38,890 nucleotides of DNA, from NCBI GenBank assembly GCA_044224705.1, contig JBGAJY010000028.1:1-38890 (forward strand), written 5' to 3'. Both the position numbers and the translations under genes were made by a program. Of the stretch, positions 8,147 to 16,029 are shown one piece after another. Positions within the stretch are counted from its first letter, which is position 1; the number at the start of each line of letters is the position of its first letter. The notes under the pieces are model-generated. The model made no database searches. It worked only from the letters and a program-made list of their open reading frames with translations, and was not told the origin of the DNA. Source of the stretch: M3007 sp044224705 (GTDB taxonomy: Bacteria; Bacteroidota; Bacteroidia; Chitinophagales; Saprospiraceae).

Positions 8147-8716
8147 ATGTTCAACCATCGTCCTCTCGTTTTAGCCTCCAAAAGTCCCCGCCGCAGCCAA
8201 CTGCTGAGCGAAGCGGGGTTTGAATTCAGCGTCCGCACATTTGAGGTGGAAGAAGATTTTCCGCCGGAAATGCCGGTGGATGAGGTGGCCGTTTTTTTAG
8301 CCAGAAAAAAAGCCCAGGCAGCCCTGGACAGCCTGGATGAGCGGGAGGTGCTGCTTGCGGCCGACAGCGTGGTGATTCTCGATGGCGTCATTTTTGGCAA
8401 ACCGGCCGATTACGCGGATGCCGTGCGCACCCTGCGCAGCTTGTCGGGGCGTACGCACCGGGTGATCACCGGGGTATGCCTTCTGAGCCGGGACAAGGAA
8501 AAATCGTTTGCCAGCGTGTCGGAAGTGACTTTCGCGGAGCTGAGCGATGCGGAAATTGATTTTTATCTCGGACGTTTCGAGCCTTACGACAAGGCCGGCT
8601 CGTACGGGGTGCAGGACTGGATCGGGCTGTGCAAGGTAGTACGTATCGAGGGTACCTACGCCAATGTAATGGGTTTGCCGGTGGATCAGGTGTATGCCGC
8701 GCTGCAGGAGTTTTGA
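8147..8716 (+). CDS. maf: Maf family nucleoside triphosphate pyrophosphatase
   Basis: A 189-residue protein of the Maf/HAM1-like superfamily, which hydrolyses non-canonical or modified nucleoside triphosphates (dTTP, UTP, m5U and pseudo-U triphosphates) to monophosphate and PPi. Visible signatures are LASKSPRRSQLLSEAGF at residues 6-22 (the SPRR phosphate loop), ARKKA after the first helix, the catalytic LLAADSVV with its Asp, FGKPAD, and SGRTHRVITGV. The later YDKAGSYGVQ motif, with Lys and Gln, matches the YhdE-type dTTP/UTP pyrophosphatase subgroup. Length is normal. It is a single gene, converging with the amidase 6 bases later. The upstream hairpin repeat may separate it from the TIR-like gene. 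Confidence 0.95.
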   Translation: MFNHRPLVLASKSPRRSQLLSEAGFEFSVRTFEVEEDFPPEMPVDEVAVFLARKKAQAALDSLDEREVLLAADSVVILDGVIFGKPADYADAVRTLRSLSGRTHRVITGVCLLSRDKEKSFASVSEVTFAELSDAEIDFYLGRFEPYDKAGSYGVQDWIGLCKVVRIEGTYANVMGLPVDQVYAALQEF

Positions 8717-8722
8717 GCCGTG

Positions 8723-9994
8723 TTATTTGGATAAAAGGCACTCGCAGAGCCAGTTGGCCACGGCCTGCCGGTTGTTTTTAAGCACCAGGCGCTGCTGATC
8801 CCAATCGTTGCGGATGTTGCCCAATTCGATGTAGACCGCCACGGGCGCTTTGGTTTCGCGCAAGGTGTACAATCCGCGGGGAGAGACCGTGCCGTTGTAG
8901 CGCCGTTGGCCGCGCACTTTCAGGTATTTCTGTAAAAACGTCTGGTGAAAACGCTTGGCCAGCCGCTGGCTCGGTTCGCTGTCGGGTCGGTAATAAAAAA
9001 ACACGTCCGTTTTTTTGTCATGGGTGCGTGAGTCCACGTGAATTTCGATGATTGTCTGGTCGGTCAGGCCTGCTTTCCGGTTCCGGTCGGTCAGGGCGTT
9101 GATCAGGTCGGTGCGTTGCTTGAGGCGTTCTTTTTGGTCACGGGGGATAACCCGATCACCCCATACCTCTTCATCGTTGTCGCAGCGGAGGTATGCATCG
9201 TCGCGGATGCCGTCGTTCGGATCGCGGACGATCATATAGACAATGGCGCCGTGGCTCACCAGCAGGCGCACCAGGCGGAGCGAAACATCGTAGGCGTATT
9301 CGTCCTCACAAAGGGTGTTTCCAGCCCGTTTGCCCTGGGCGCCCGAGTCAGGGCCGCCATGGCCGCTGATGATGTAAAACACCTTTCCGCGCAGCCGGCT
9401 GCTCACGAGCGGCGTCTTGGCGTAGCCGGGTCCGAAAATCGGGAAAACGCGGGTGCCTTTGGTTGCAGCGACTTCGTCGTAGCCGACGATTTGCTCCCGG
9501 GTGGGTTTGCCGACCCCGGCTTCGGCAACTTCGCCTTTTCCCGCGCAGTTGAGTTCGTGCCAGGGCACCCAGAGTTTTTTGCTCACGATAAAATCATCGG
9601 CGCGCAAGCCCTGACGGCGGGCGTTTTCGTTGTAGGTCTGAATTCGGCGGGCAGTTTCCCAGTCGGTAATGTTCAGGGTGGAACGGATGCTTTTACCGTT
9701 GTAGGTCACTTCCTGAACCGGGATTTTGTAGGCTTTGTGGGCCACCAGCCGGTAGTCTTCCTTTAATTTATTGATCTTAAAAAACTGTGTGACGTTGCAC
9801 TCGAACTCATCGAGGCCGTAGCGGGCCAGGAGTTTGGGCACGTCGTCGCCGGGCCGGGTCATCACCAAGAGCCAGACCGGTTCAGGCGGGCGCGCCGTGG
9901 TTACCCGGGCCGATACCGGTTGGGCCGTTTGAAACGCTTCCAGACAGATCAGCAACAGCGGCAAACAGAAACAGACTATAATTGCACGGAACAT
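8723..9994 (-). CDS. N-acetylmuramoyl-L-alanine amidase (Amidase_3)
   Basis: A 423-residue exported enzyme that cleaves the amide bond between MurNAc and L-Ala in peptidoglycan, working in the periplasm. The start at 9994 gives a signal peptide (MFRAIIVCFCLPLLLICLEA). An N-terminal region (about 65-115) recalls a LysM-like or linker module (VTQFFKINKLKEDYRLVAHK). The catalytic domain spans about residues 195-420, with zinc ligands in FYIISGHGGPDSGAQ (His), CEDEYAYDVSLRLVRLL (Glu) and IIEIHVDSRT (His), and the catalytic Glu in VAVYIELGNIRNDWD. The usual DPGHGG reads ISGHGG here. The gene is divergent from the DinB gene. A near-consensus -7 element (minus strand CAATTTTG, 10010-10017) lies upstream. 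Confidence 0.88.
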   Translation of the reverse strand: MFRAIIVCFCLPLLLICLEAFQTAQPVSARVTTARPPEPVWLLVMTRPGDDVPKLLARYGLDEFECNVTQFFKINKLKEDYRLVAHKAYKIPVQEVTYNGKSIRSTLNITDWETARRIQTYNENARRQGLRADDFIVSKKLWVPWHELNCAGKGEVAEAGVGKPTREQIVGYDEVAATKGTRVFPIFGPGYAKTPLVSSRLRGKVFYIISGHGGPDSGAQGKRAGNTLCEDEYAYDVSLRLVRLLVSHGAIVYMIVRDPNDGIRDDAYLRCDNDEEVWGDRVIPRDQKERLKQRTDLINALTDRNRKAGLTDQTIIEIHVDSRTHDKKTDVFFYYRPDSEPSQRLAKRFHQTFLQKYLKVRGQRRYNGTVSPRGLYTLRETKAPVAVYIELGNIRNDWDQQRLVLKNNRQAVANWLCECLLSK

Positions 9995-10093
9995 AAGATC
10001 AGGTTGGGGCAAAATTGGGTAAAAAACTTTTCTGTTCCCCACAAAGCACGGACTTTTGAATGGAAAAAACACAGGCTTCTTATTTTCAATTCC

Positions 10094-10621
10094 ATGATTA
10101 ACAAGATTTTACAACGAAACGAGCGGTATTCGGCACAAGTCGGGGCCGTACTTCGTGAACTGGAAAAGTACCCGGAAGAACTGCTCAACCGCAAGCCTGC
10201 CGACGGCGGCTGGTCGGCGCTGCAAACGGCTCAGCACGTGTTGATGGCAGAGGAACGCTCGTTGCAATACCTGCATAAAAAACTGTCGGGGCCCGCTGAA
10301 TTTGAGCGGATCGGGATGGGGGTCCGTTGGCGCGCTTTTTTATTGTGGACGTCGCTTCGGCTTCCCATCAAGTTCAAGGCGCCGGAGACGACCAACCCGG
10401 AAGTCCTGCCTGAAAATAGTTCTCTGGCCGACATTCGCGACCACTGGAACGCCACCCGTGCAGCCTGGACGCGTTTTTTTGAACAATTACCCGCTGAATT
10501 GTTGAATAAAGCTGTTTACCGTCACCCCCGCGCCGGACGCCTGGGCTGGATGCAAACCCTGAATTTCCTCGAAAGTCACTTGCACCGTCACCGCAAACAG
10601 ATGCTCAGAGCATTGCGTTAA
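10094..10621 (+). CDS. DinB family protein
   Basis: A 175-residue four-helix-bundle protein of the DinB/YfiT superfamily. The typical metal triad is visible: His48 in WSALQTAQHVLMAE and two C-terminal histidines (about 162 and 166) in FLESHLHRHRKQML. Members are metal-dependent enzymes, often thiol transferases acting on bacillithiol or similar thiols, or are of unknown activity. I chose ATG 10094 because the residues that follow (MINKILQRNERYSAQVGAVL) match the first helix of the fold; the open frame upstream is antisense to the amidase. The protease gene starts 12 bases after its stop, so co-transcription is possible. Confidence 0.85.
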   Translation: MINKILQRNERYSAQVGAVLRELEKYPEELLNRKPADGGWSALQTAQHVLMAEERSLQYLHKKLSGPAEFERIGMGVRWRAFLLWTSLRLPIKFKAPETTNPEVLPENSSLADIRDHWNATRAAWTRFFEQLPAELLNKAVYRHPRAGRLGWMQTLNFLESHLHRHRKQMLRALR

Positions 10622-10633
10622 AAACCGTATTTT

Positions 10634-12175
10634 ATGCACAACAGATTGATTTACACCTTTTTGATGCTGCTTCCCGGCCTTTCGCTTTTTGCACAGGAAC
10701 CCGATGCCGCAACCCTTCAACCTTGCGGCGCTCCGCCAGGCATTGACCCCTGGCTCCGGGCCTGGCAGGAACATCCGGAGCAGTTGGCGAATCGCTCTAC
10801 GGATACCCTGTATGTGGGCATTCAAGTTCACCTTGTGGCGCGCAACAACGCTACCGGGCGACTGGCCCCTGAGCGGTTGCTCGATGCTTTCTGCCGGCTA
10901 AATGAAGATTTTGCGGCAACTGGTATCCGGTTTTATTTTAAAAATGACTGGAACCTGCCCAACAACACGGCATGGTACAGCCACTCCACCATCCCGCAAG
11001 GCATCGACATGATGCTGACGAACAACGTGCCGGATGCTCTGAATACCTATTTTGTATCCGATCCTGCCGGCAATTGCGGTTACAATCTGCCCTATGCCGG
11101 TGTCGCCATCGCACACGGTTGCTCCTATCCGGATGAACACACCTGGGCACATGAAATCGGCCATGCCTTATCGCTGCCCCATACCTTTATCGGTTGGGAA
11201 AATACCCCTTACAGCTTTGCCAACCCGACGCCGGATATTGTAACCTATGACTACACTTATTTCCACGATACCATCGATACGACCGTGCCGGCGCCGCTCG
11301 ATACAGCGCTGGTAGAGCGCCTGGACGGAAGTAATTGCGGTATTGCAGCCGACCTGTTTTGCGACACGCGGCCTGATTACCTGAACTACCGATGGGCTTG
11401 CGACGACCAGGGTGAAAGCCTTGTCATGCTCAAAGACCAAAACGGCGCGACGTTCAAAGCCGACGGAACCCTCTTCATGTCGTACTCCGCCGATGTGTGC
11501 AGCAACCGTTTTTCCGACGAGCAACTGGCCGCCATGCGGGGCAACCTGCTCACTGAAAAAGTGGCCTGGCTCAGTCCGGGTCCTCCTGCGGCTGACATAA
11601 CCGACCAGACTACCCTGCTCTCCCCCACCGGCGGTATTCCGACCGGAAATGTCAATGTGGAACTGCATTGGACAGCCGTGCCGGGGGCAACCCACTACAT
11701 CGTGCAGGTGTCGAGGTTCAGCAATTACCTCGTGAAAGAATATAATGCAGTGGTGACGGATACCTTTTTCACAGCGGCTACCCTACCTGCGGGGTTTACC
11801 TATTACTGGCGGGTGAGACCGTTTAATTACTGGTTTGCCTGTACGGAATTTACTCAGAACGAATCCTTTATGGCATTGCAAAGCAGTGGCGCGTCCATCG
11901 GATCCTCAACCGGTGGATGGCGCTGCTACCCCACCCGGTTGCAGACCGGCCAGGCGCTCACGCTGGAAATTCCGGAGAACAGTGTGAACCAGAGGGCCCA
12001 GTACGAGGTTTTTGACGCCGCCGGGCGATTGTTGATGCAAGGGGAAACGAGGCCTGAAAGCACAAAAATATCCCTGCAACTGCCTGTAGAACAATGGCCT
12101 TCCGGTTTGTACCGGCTGGTCTGGATCAATGAAAAACAGGTGAGCACCGCGACATTGCTGCTGGGAGAATTCTAA
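10634..12175 (+). CDS. Secreted zinc metalloprotease with T9SS sorting domain (paralogue 1)
   Basis: A 513-residue protein with a signal peptide (MHNRLIYTFLMLLPGLSLFA). The catalytic domain carries HEIGHALSLPH from His173, a metzincin-like HExxHxxxxxH zinc site in which Ser stands where Gly is usual. It is followed by a Cys-rich region and a Met-turn candidate (LFMSYSADVCSNRF). The surroundings recall pappalysin-like (M43) proteases of Bacteroidota. Residues about 335-410 form a fibronectin type III-like sandwich (VELHWTAVPGATHYIVQVSR). The C-terminus is a type A T9SS sorting domain ending VSTATLLLGEF. The protein should be exported and processed at the cell surface. It is a close paralogue of the next gene. 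Confidence 0.85.
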   Translation: MHNRLIYTFLMLLPGLSLFAQEPDAATLQPCGAPPGIDPWLRAWQEHPEQLANRSTDTLYVGIQVHLVARNNATGRLAPERLLDAFCRLNEDFAATGIRFYFKNDWNLPNNTAWYSHSTIPQGIDMMLTNNVPDALNTYFVSDPAGNCGYNLPYAGVAIAHGCSYPDEHTWAHEIGHALSLPHTFIGWENTPYSFANPTPDIVTYDYTYFHDTIDTTVPAPLDTALVERLDGSNCGIAADLFCDTRPDYLNYRWACDDQGESLVMLKDQNGATFKADGTLFMSYSADVCSNRFSDEQLAAMRGNLLTEKVAWLSPGPPAADITDQTTLLSPTGGIPTGNVNVELHWTAVPGATHYIVQVSRFSNYLVKEYNAVVTDTFFTAATLPAGFTYYWRVRPFNYWFACTEFTQNESFMALQSSGASIGSSTGGWRCYPTRLQTGQALTLEIPENSVNQRAQYEVFDAAGRLLMQGETRPESTKISLQLPVEQWPSGLYRLVWINEKQVSTATLLLGEF

Positions 12176-12288
12176 GCCCCGGGTCAAATTTGTGTCGCCG
12201 GTTGGCGCTTGATTCATCTGAATGGCCATTTTTTGAAACAGAAACCAGACCTTTGTCATTACAAGCCAACTACTCAAACCTCTGTGTG

Positions 12289-13797
12289 ATGAATTTGAAA
12301 TTTTACCTTTTTTTAGTCGCAGTATTATTCCTGTCCGCCGGCTCCTTGACAGCTCAGAACGATAAAAATTACTGCGGTTACACGGGATATTCCCCGTGGC
12401 TGACCTGGTACCAGGACAACAAAACTGCCATCGCCCAGGAACGGGGCAGCGGCGACACCACCTGGCTGTATGCTCCCGTGACCATTCACATCGTGGGTTC
12501 GAACAACGGTAACGGCTACTATCGCTTCGATCAGGCCATCCGCGCCGTATGCGAAATGAACGAGCAGTATGCCCCCGCCCACATCCGCTTCTACCTGATG
12601 CCCGGCGACCCGGTGCAATACCACAACAACTCGACCTGGTATACGCACGACTGGAGCGGCGGCTCCGACATGATCAACTCGATCCTGCCAGGACTGGAAG
12701 ACCGCCTGAACGCCTTTATCGTCGACGACCCGGCGGGCAATTGCGGCTATTCCTGGCAGGACGCCATCGTTCTGGCCAAAAGCTGCTCCGCATCGGGCAA
12801 CAGCACCTGGGCCCACGAGGCCGGCCACCATTTTTCCCTGCCCCACCCGTTTTACGGCTGGGAAGGCCACGACAATTACGACTACTCGCAGCCGGCGCCC
12901 GACAGTTGGGACAATTATCCGGTAGAAAGGACGGATACCAGCAATTGTTATGAATCGGGCGACCGCTTCTGCGATACCCGCCCGGACTACCTGAATTTCC
13001 GCTGGCCCTGCAACGAAAACGGTGAAAGCTACGAATTGCAGCACGATCCCAATGGCGTCCCTTTCCGCTCCGATGCCTCGCTGATCATGGGTTATACCTA
13101 TGACGCCTGCGCCTCGCGCTTCACGCCCGAGCAGATCGAGGCCATGCGCACCAACCTCTACACGGAGCACGCTTCCTACCTGACCACCTTCGAGCCCGGC
13201 GCCGAAATTGCCGACGATGCCGCGGTGGAACTGGTAAGCCCGATCGATTCCCAGGTGGTGCAATACAACAACTTTACCGTGGTGTGGAACCCGGTAGCCA
13301 ATGCCAGCCTTTACCACGTTCAGGTGGGCATGACGCCGAATTTCTCCATCGTCCTGTACAATGGAACCATCTCGAACGCCACTTCCGTAGCCATCACGAA
13401 AGGCATTCCGAACAACCGCATCCTGTACTGGCGCGTGCGGGCTTACAGCAACTGGGACCTTTGCCAGCCGGACAATTACGTCCAGACCGGCGTATTCAAG
13501 ACCCACAACTACACGGCGACCAACGAACTTGAACAAAGCCTGTTCGCCGATCTGGCGCCCAACCCCGTGGCCGGCGGTCTGCCCGCCCAGCTGGTGATCA
13601 ATACGGACAACAATATGGAAGCCGAGCTCACGGTTACCGACGCATCGGGCCGTATGTGTCAGCGGCAGATGTTGCGGCTCTCGACCGGTGAAAACCGCGT
13701 GGAGATCCCCACCGAAACCCTGCAGGCAGGCCTCTACGTGATCACTTTGCAAAATGAAAAAGGCGCGCTGATCAAGCGCCTGGCTGTGACAGACTGA
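12289..13797 (+). CDS. Secreted zinc metalloprotease with T9SS sorting domain (paralogue 2)
   Basis: A 502-residue paralogue of the preceding protease with the same layout: signal peptide MNLKFYLFLVAVLFLSAGSL, catalytic domain with the zinc site HEAGHHFSLPH from His176, a Met-turn candidate in LIMGYTYDACASRF, one Fn3-like domain (FTVVWNPVANASLYHVQVGM), and a C-terminal sorting domain starting at LAPNPVAGG. Both proteins share DPAGNCGY, FCDTRPDYLN and ENGESY- or QGESL-like blocks, marking a recent tandem duplication. ATG 12289 is chosen because it opens the signal peptide; the frame upstream has none. A strong hairpin terminator follows. Substrate unknown; nutrient scavenging or processing of surface proteins would fit. 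Confidence 0.87.
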   Translation: MNLKFYLFLVAVLFLSAGSLTAQNDKNYCGYTGYSPWLTWYQDNKTAIAQERGSGDTTWLYAPVTIHIVGSNNGNGYYRFDQAIRAVCEMNEQYAPAHIRFYLMPGDPVQYHNNSTWYTHDWSGGSDMINSILPGLEDRLNAFIVDDPAGNCGYSWQDAIVLAKSCSASGNSTWAHEAGHHFSLPHPFYGWEGHDNYDYSQPAPDSWDNYPVERTDTSNCYESGDRFCDTRPDYLNFRWPCNENGESYELQHDPNGVPFRSDASLIMGYTYDACASRFTPEQIEAMRTNLYTEHASYLTTFEPGAEIADDAAVELVSPIDSQVVQYNNFTVVWNPVANASLYHVQVGMTPNFSIVLYNGTISNATSVAITKGIPNNRILYWRVRAYSNWDLCQPDNYVQTGVFKTHNYTATNELEQSLFADLAPNPVAGGLPAQLVINTDNNMEAELTVTDASGRMCQRQMLRLSTGENRVEIPTETLQAGLYVITLQNEKGALIKRLAVTD

Positions 13798-13823
13798 CCC
13801 GGAAATGGCTTCGCTGCCTTTTG

Positions 13824-13866
13824 AAAAAAGCCCTTTGGTAAAATTCCATTACCTGAGGGCTTTTTT
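13824..13866 (+). terminator. Rho-independent terminator after the protease pair
   Basis: AAAAAAGCCCT pairs with AGGGCTTTTTT across a 21-base loop and ends in a T-run, 26 bases after the protease stop codon. Confidence 0.85.
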
Positions 13867-13919
13867 CTGTTAAATCACCAACATTTGCCCCCAGAACATC
13901 TACTTAAAGCGCTACCACC

Positions 13920-15407
13920 ATGGGCGTCATTCGCCGGCAAAGTTTCAAATACACGATCGTCAACTTCGTTGGGCTGGGCATGGGCGCCCTGAGCACGCTG
14001 CTGATCTATCCGCATGCCCTGGAAGCCTATGGTCTGGTGCAATTGCTGTTGTGGTTTGGCATGGTTGGCCTGCCCATCCTTTCTCTGGGAGGCAATACGC
14101 TGGCCATTCGTTTTTTCCCACAATTTGAAAACAAAAAGAACGGGCACAACGGTCTGCTACCCTTGCTGCTTATTTTATGCGGAGCGGGTTGGCTGGTCGC
14201 CGTGATCATCGCGGCTTTCGCCCGGGACGGGCTGGTGCAGGTATTGCAAAACCGCTCGCCTCTGCTGCGCGATTACTTGTGGATGGCTGCTCCGCTGGCA
14301 TTGTTTTATATCACCAGCGTGGTGATGAGCCAATATTCCGCAAATTTCAAACGAATCGTCGTTCCTTCCCTGCTTGTCGATTTTTCTCAAAAACTGGCAC
14401 TGCCAATCCTGATTTTCGGGTTTTGGAAAGGCTGGTTTTCGTTACAGGGCATGTTGTGGGGGTTGTTGATTTACAGTGCTATGGTGATGTTTGGCATGAT
14501 GGTTTACCTGCGCAGCATAGGTCAATGGCACTGGCGGCCCAATCCGGATTTTTTAACCCCTGAACGGCGCAAGGAAATCTCGCAGTACATGGTTTTCGGA
14601 GCGCTCGGAGGGTTTGCGCTGCTGGTGGCCTACAAGGCCGACCTCCTGTTTGTGGGCTCGCTCAGTACGCTCAAGTCGACCGGGGTTTTTGCTATCGCAG
14701 CGTATGTAGGTTCGGCCATCGACATTCCTACGAAGAGCCTTTATGCGGCGAGTGCCTCGTCGGTATCGCAGTACCTGGCCGACGACAACCACCACGAATT
14801 GGGCATTTTGTATAAAAAAGTGTCGATCAACCTGCTCACTGTCGGGCTCCTGCTTTTTGGGGCCGTATGGATTTCAGTCGACAGTTTTTACGCCCTGCTG
14901 CCCAACGGCGATCAACTCGCCGAGGGCAAATACGTGTTGTTGTTCATCGGCTTGTCACGCCTCGCGGAGATGACGGCTGGCTTGAACAACTACATGATCT
15001 ATTTTTCAAAATATTATGCCTGGTCGCTCATTTCGCTGGGCATTCTGGCCCTGGCCAACATCGGGTTCAACCTCTGGCTGATCCCTTTGATGGGTATCAC
15101 CGGGGCGGCGGTGGCTACATTGTTGTCTATTATTTGCAACAACATGGTTTTGCTGTTCCTGGTATGGCTCAAGTTCCGCCTTCAACCCTTTTCGAAAAAC
15201 ACCCTGCGCGCCATCGGGCTGGCGCTGGCGGCTTTTGCCGTGGCCAGTTTGATCCCGATAAGCGGCCGGCCGTGGTTCGACCTGCTGGTGCACTCGGGGT
15301 TCTACGTTTCCATTTTTGCCGCATTGGCCTACCGTTTCCGCATCGCTCCGGACCTGGCGGGATTTGCGGAAATGCTGCTGGAAAAGATCAAAAAGATCGG
15401 AAAATAA
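13920..15407 (+). CDS. Polysaccharide (O-antigen) flippase, Wzx/MATE-like
   Basis: A 495-residue integral membrane protein with about 12-14 hydrophobic segments spread along its whole length. The N-terminus (MGVIRRQSFKYTIVNFVGLG, then GALSTLLIYP) is typical of Bacteroidota members of the Polysacc_synt/MATE-like flippase superfamily, which move lipid-linked oligosaccharides across the inner membrane. Conserved positions seen include the GNTLAIRFFPQF segment and the LFVGSLSTLKSTGVFAIAAY segment in mid-protein. No glycosyltransferase or Wzy gene is next to it, so the cargo cannot be named. The gene is isolated by the terminator upstream and converges on the lipoprotein gene 5 bases later. The short basic C-terminal tail (EKIKKIGK) should be cytoplasmic. 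Confidence 0.87.
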   Translation: MGVIRRQSFKYTIVNFVGLGMGALSTLLIYPHALEAYGLVQLLLWFGMVGLPILSLGGNTLAIRFFPQFENKKNGHNGLLPLLLILCGAGWLVAVIIAAFARDGLVQVLQNRSPLLRDYLWMAAPLALFYITSVVMSQYSANFKRIVVPSLLVDFSQKLALPILIFGFWKGWFSLQGMLWGLLIYSAMVMFGMMVYLRSIGQWHWRPNPDFLTPERRKEISQYMVFGALGGFALLVAYKADLLFVGSLSTLKSTGVFAIAAYVGSAIDIPTKSLYAASASSVSQYLADDNHHELGILYKKVSINLLTVGLLLFGAVWISVDSFYALLPNGDQLAEGKYVLLFIGLSRLAEMTAGLNNYMIYFSKYYAWSLISLGILALANIGFNLWLIPLMGITGAAVATLLSIICNNMVLLFLVWLKFRLQPFSKNTLRAIGLALAAFAVASLIPISGRPWFDLLVHSGFYVSIFAALAYRFRIAPDLAGFAEMLLEKIKKIGK

Positions 15408-15412
15408 GGGGC

Positions 15413-15898
15413 TTATTTTTGGAACAGTTCAACCACCAGTGTGCCTTTGTCGGGGCTCGCGACTTTATTCACCCGTACAAAAAATCCCGGATTTACTTCG
15501 ATCTCTTCACCCATGCGCATTTGCGGCCGGGTGGCTTCGATGAGGTCTGCCCATGCCTTGAGCGGCGCCTGCTGGGGCGAAAAGGAGCTGAGAAACACCA
15601 GTTCGCGGCTGGCTTCTTTCATCCAGACCGAATCAGGCAGCTGCAAAAACTGTTCGCCAGGCGCTGTAAAGCGGTATTCCTGCCGTGTCGTTTCACAGAC
15701 TTCCTGGAAAATTTCCACAAAAACGCCGCGATCGGTCATAAAGGCCTCGCGAGATTCCTGGCCCTGTGTTTCATAACTGTAGTCCTGCATGTGCGGCAAG
15801 CCTTCCTGGAAAATAGCGGACGGTTTGTATTTGCAGATTTTTTTGGTGCCACAGGCTGCCAGGGTAAGGAGGAGCAGGAGCGCGCCGGTATTTTTCAT
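15413..15898 (-). CDS. Small lipoprotein of unknown function
   Basis: A 161-residue predicted lipoprotein: MKNTGALLLLLTLAACGTKK has a clear lipobox (LAAC, Cys16). The mature part is mainly charged and shows no domain I recognise. Segments such as DRGVFVEIFQEVCETTRQEY and GEEIEVNPGFFVRVNKVASP suggest a small beta-rich fold. It is transcribed alone, divergent from hutI, with a Bacteroidota -7 element (minus strand TATTTTTG, 15919-15926) 21 bases upstream of the start. Function unknown. Confidence 0.75.
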   Translation of the reverse strand: MKNTGALLLLLTLAACGTKKICKYKPSAIFQEGLPHMQDYSYETQGQESREAFMTDRGVFVEIFQEVCETTRQEYRFTAPGEQFLQLPDSVWMKEASRELVFLSSFSPQQAPLKAWADLIEATRPQMRMGEEIEVNPGFFVRVNKVASPDKGTLVVELFQK

Positions 15899-15918
15899 CA
15901 GCTGTATTTTTTTCAGGG

Positions 15919-15926
15919 CAAAAATA
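15919..15926 (-). promoter_or_regulatory. Candidate -7 element (TATTTTTG, minus strand) of the small lipoprotein gene
   Basis: Matches the Bacteroidota TAnnTTTG consensus 21 bases before the start codon. No convincing -33 TTG at the expected spacing. Confidence 0.45.
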
Positions 15927-16016
15927 GCATAACCACAGCGTTGTCCGGGAAATGCACAATCCGTGGGTCAAATTTGATTTCGAAGTACATAACAAGCGCT
16001 TCACCCGCAATCTCGC

Positions 16017-16024
16017 TATTTTTG
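16017..16024 (+). promoter_or_regulatory. Candidate -7 element (TATTTTTG) immediately before hutI
   Basis: Matches TAnnTTTG and ends only 5 bases before the hutI ATG, which would give a leaderless or nearly leaderless mRNA. No clear -33 element is seen, so it may be chance. Confidence 0.35.
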
Positions 16025-16029
16025 CCGCC

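Noticed and set aside
12325..13752. 475-codon open frame on the minus strand
   Set aside because: Antisense to protease paralogue 2, whose signal peptide, zinc site and sorting domain are clear. The reverse frame has only repetitive Val/Gly/His content.
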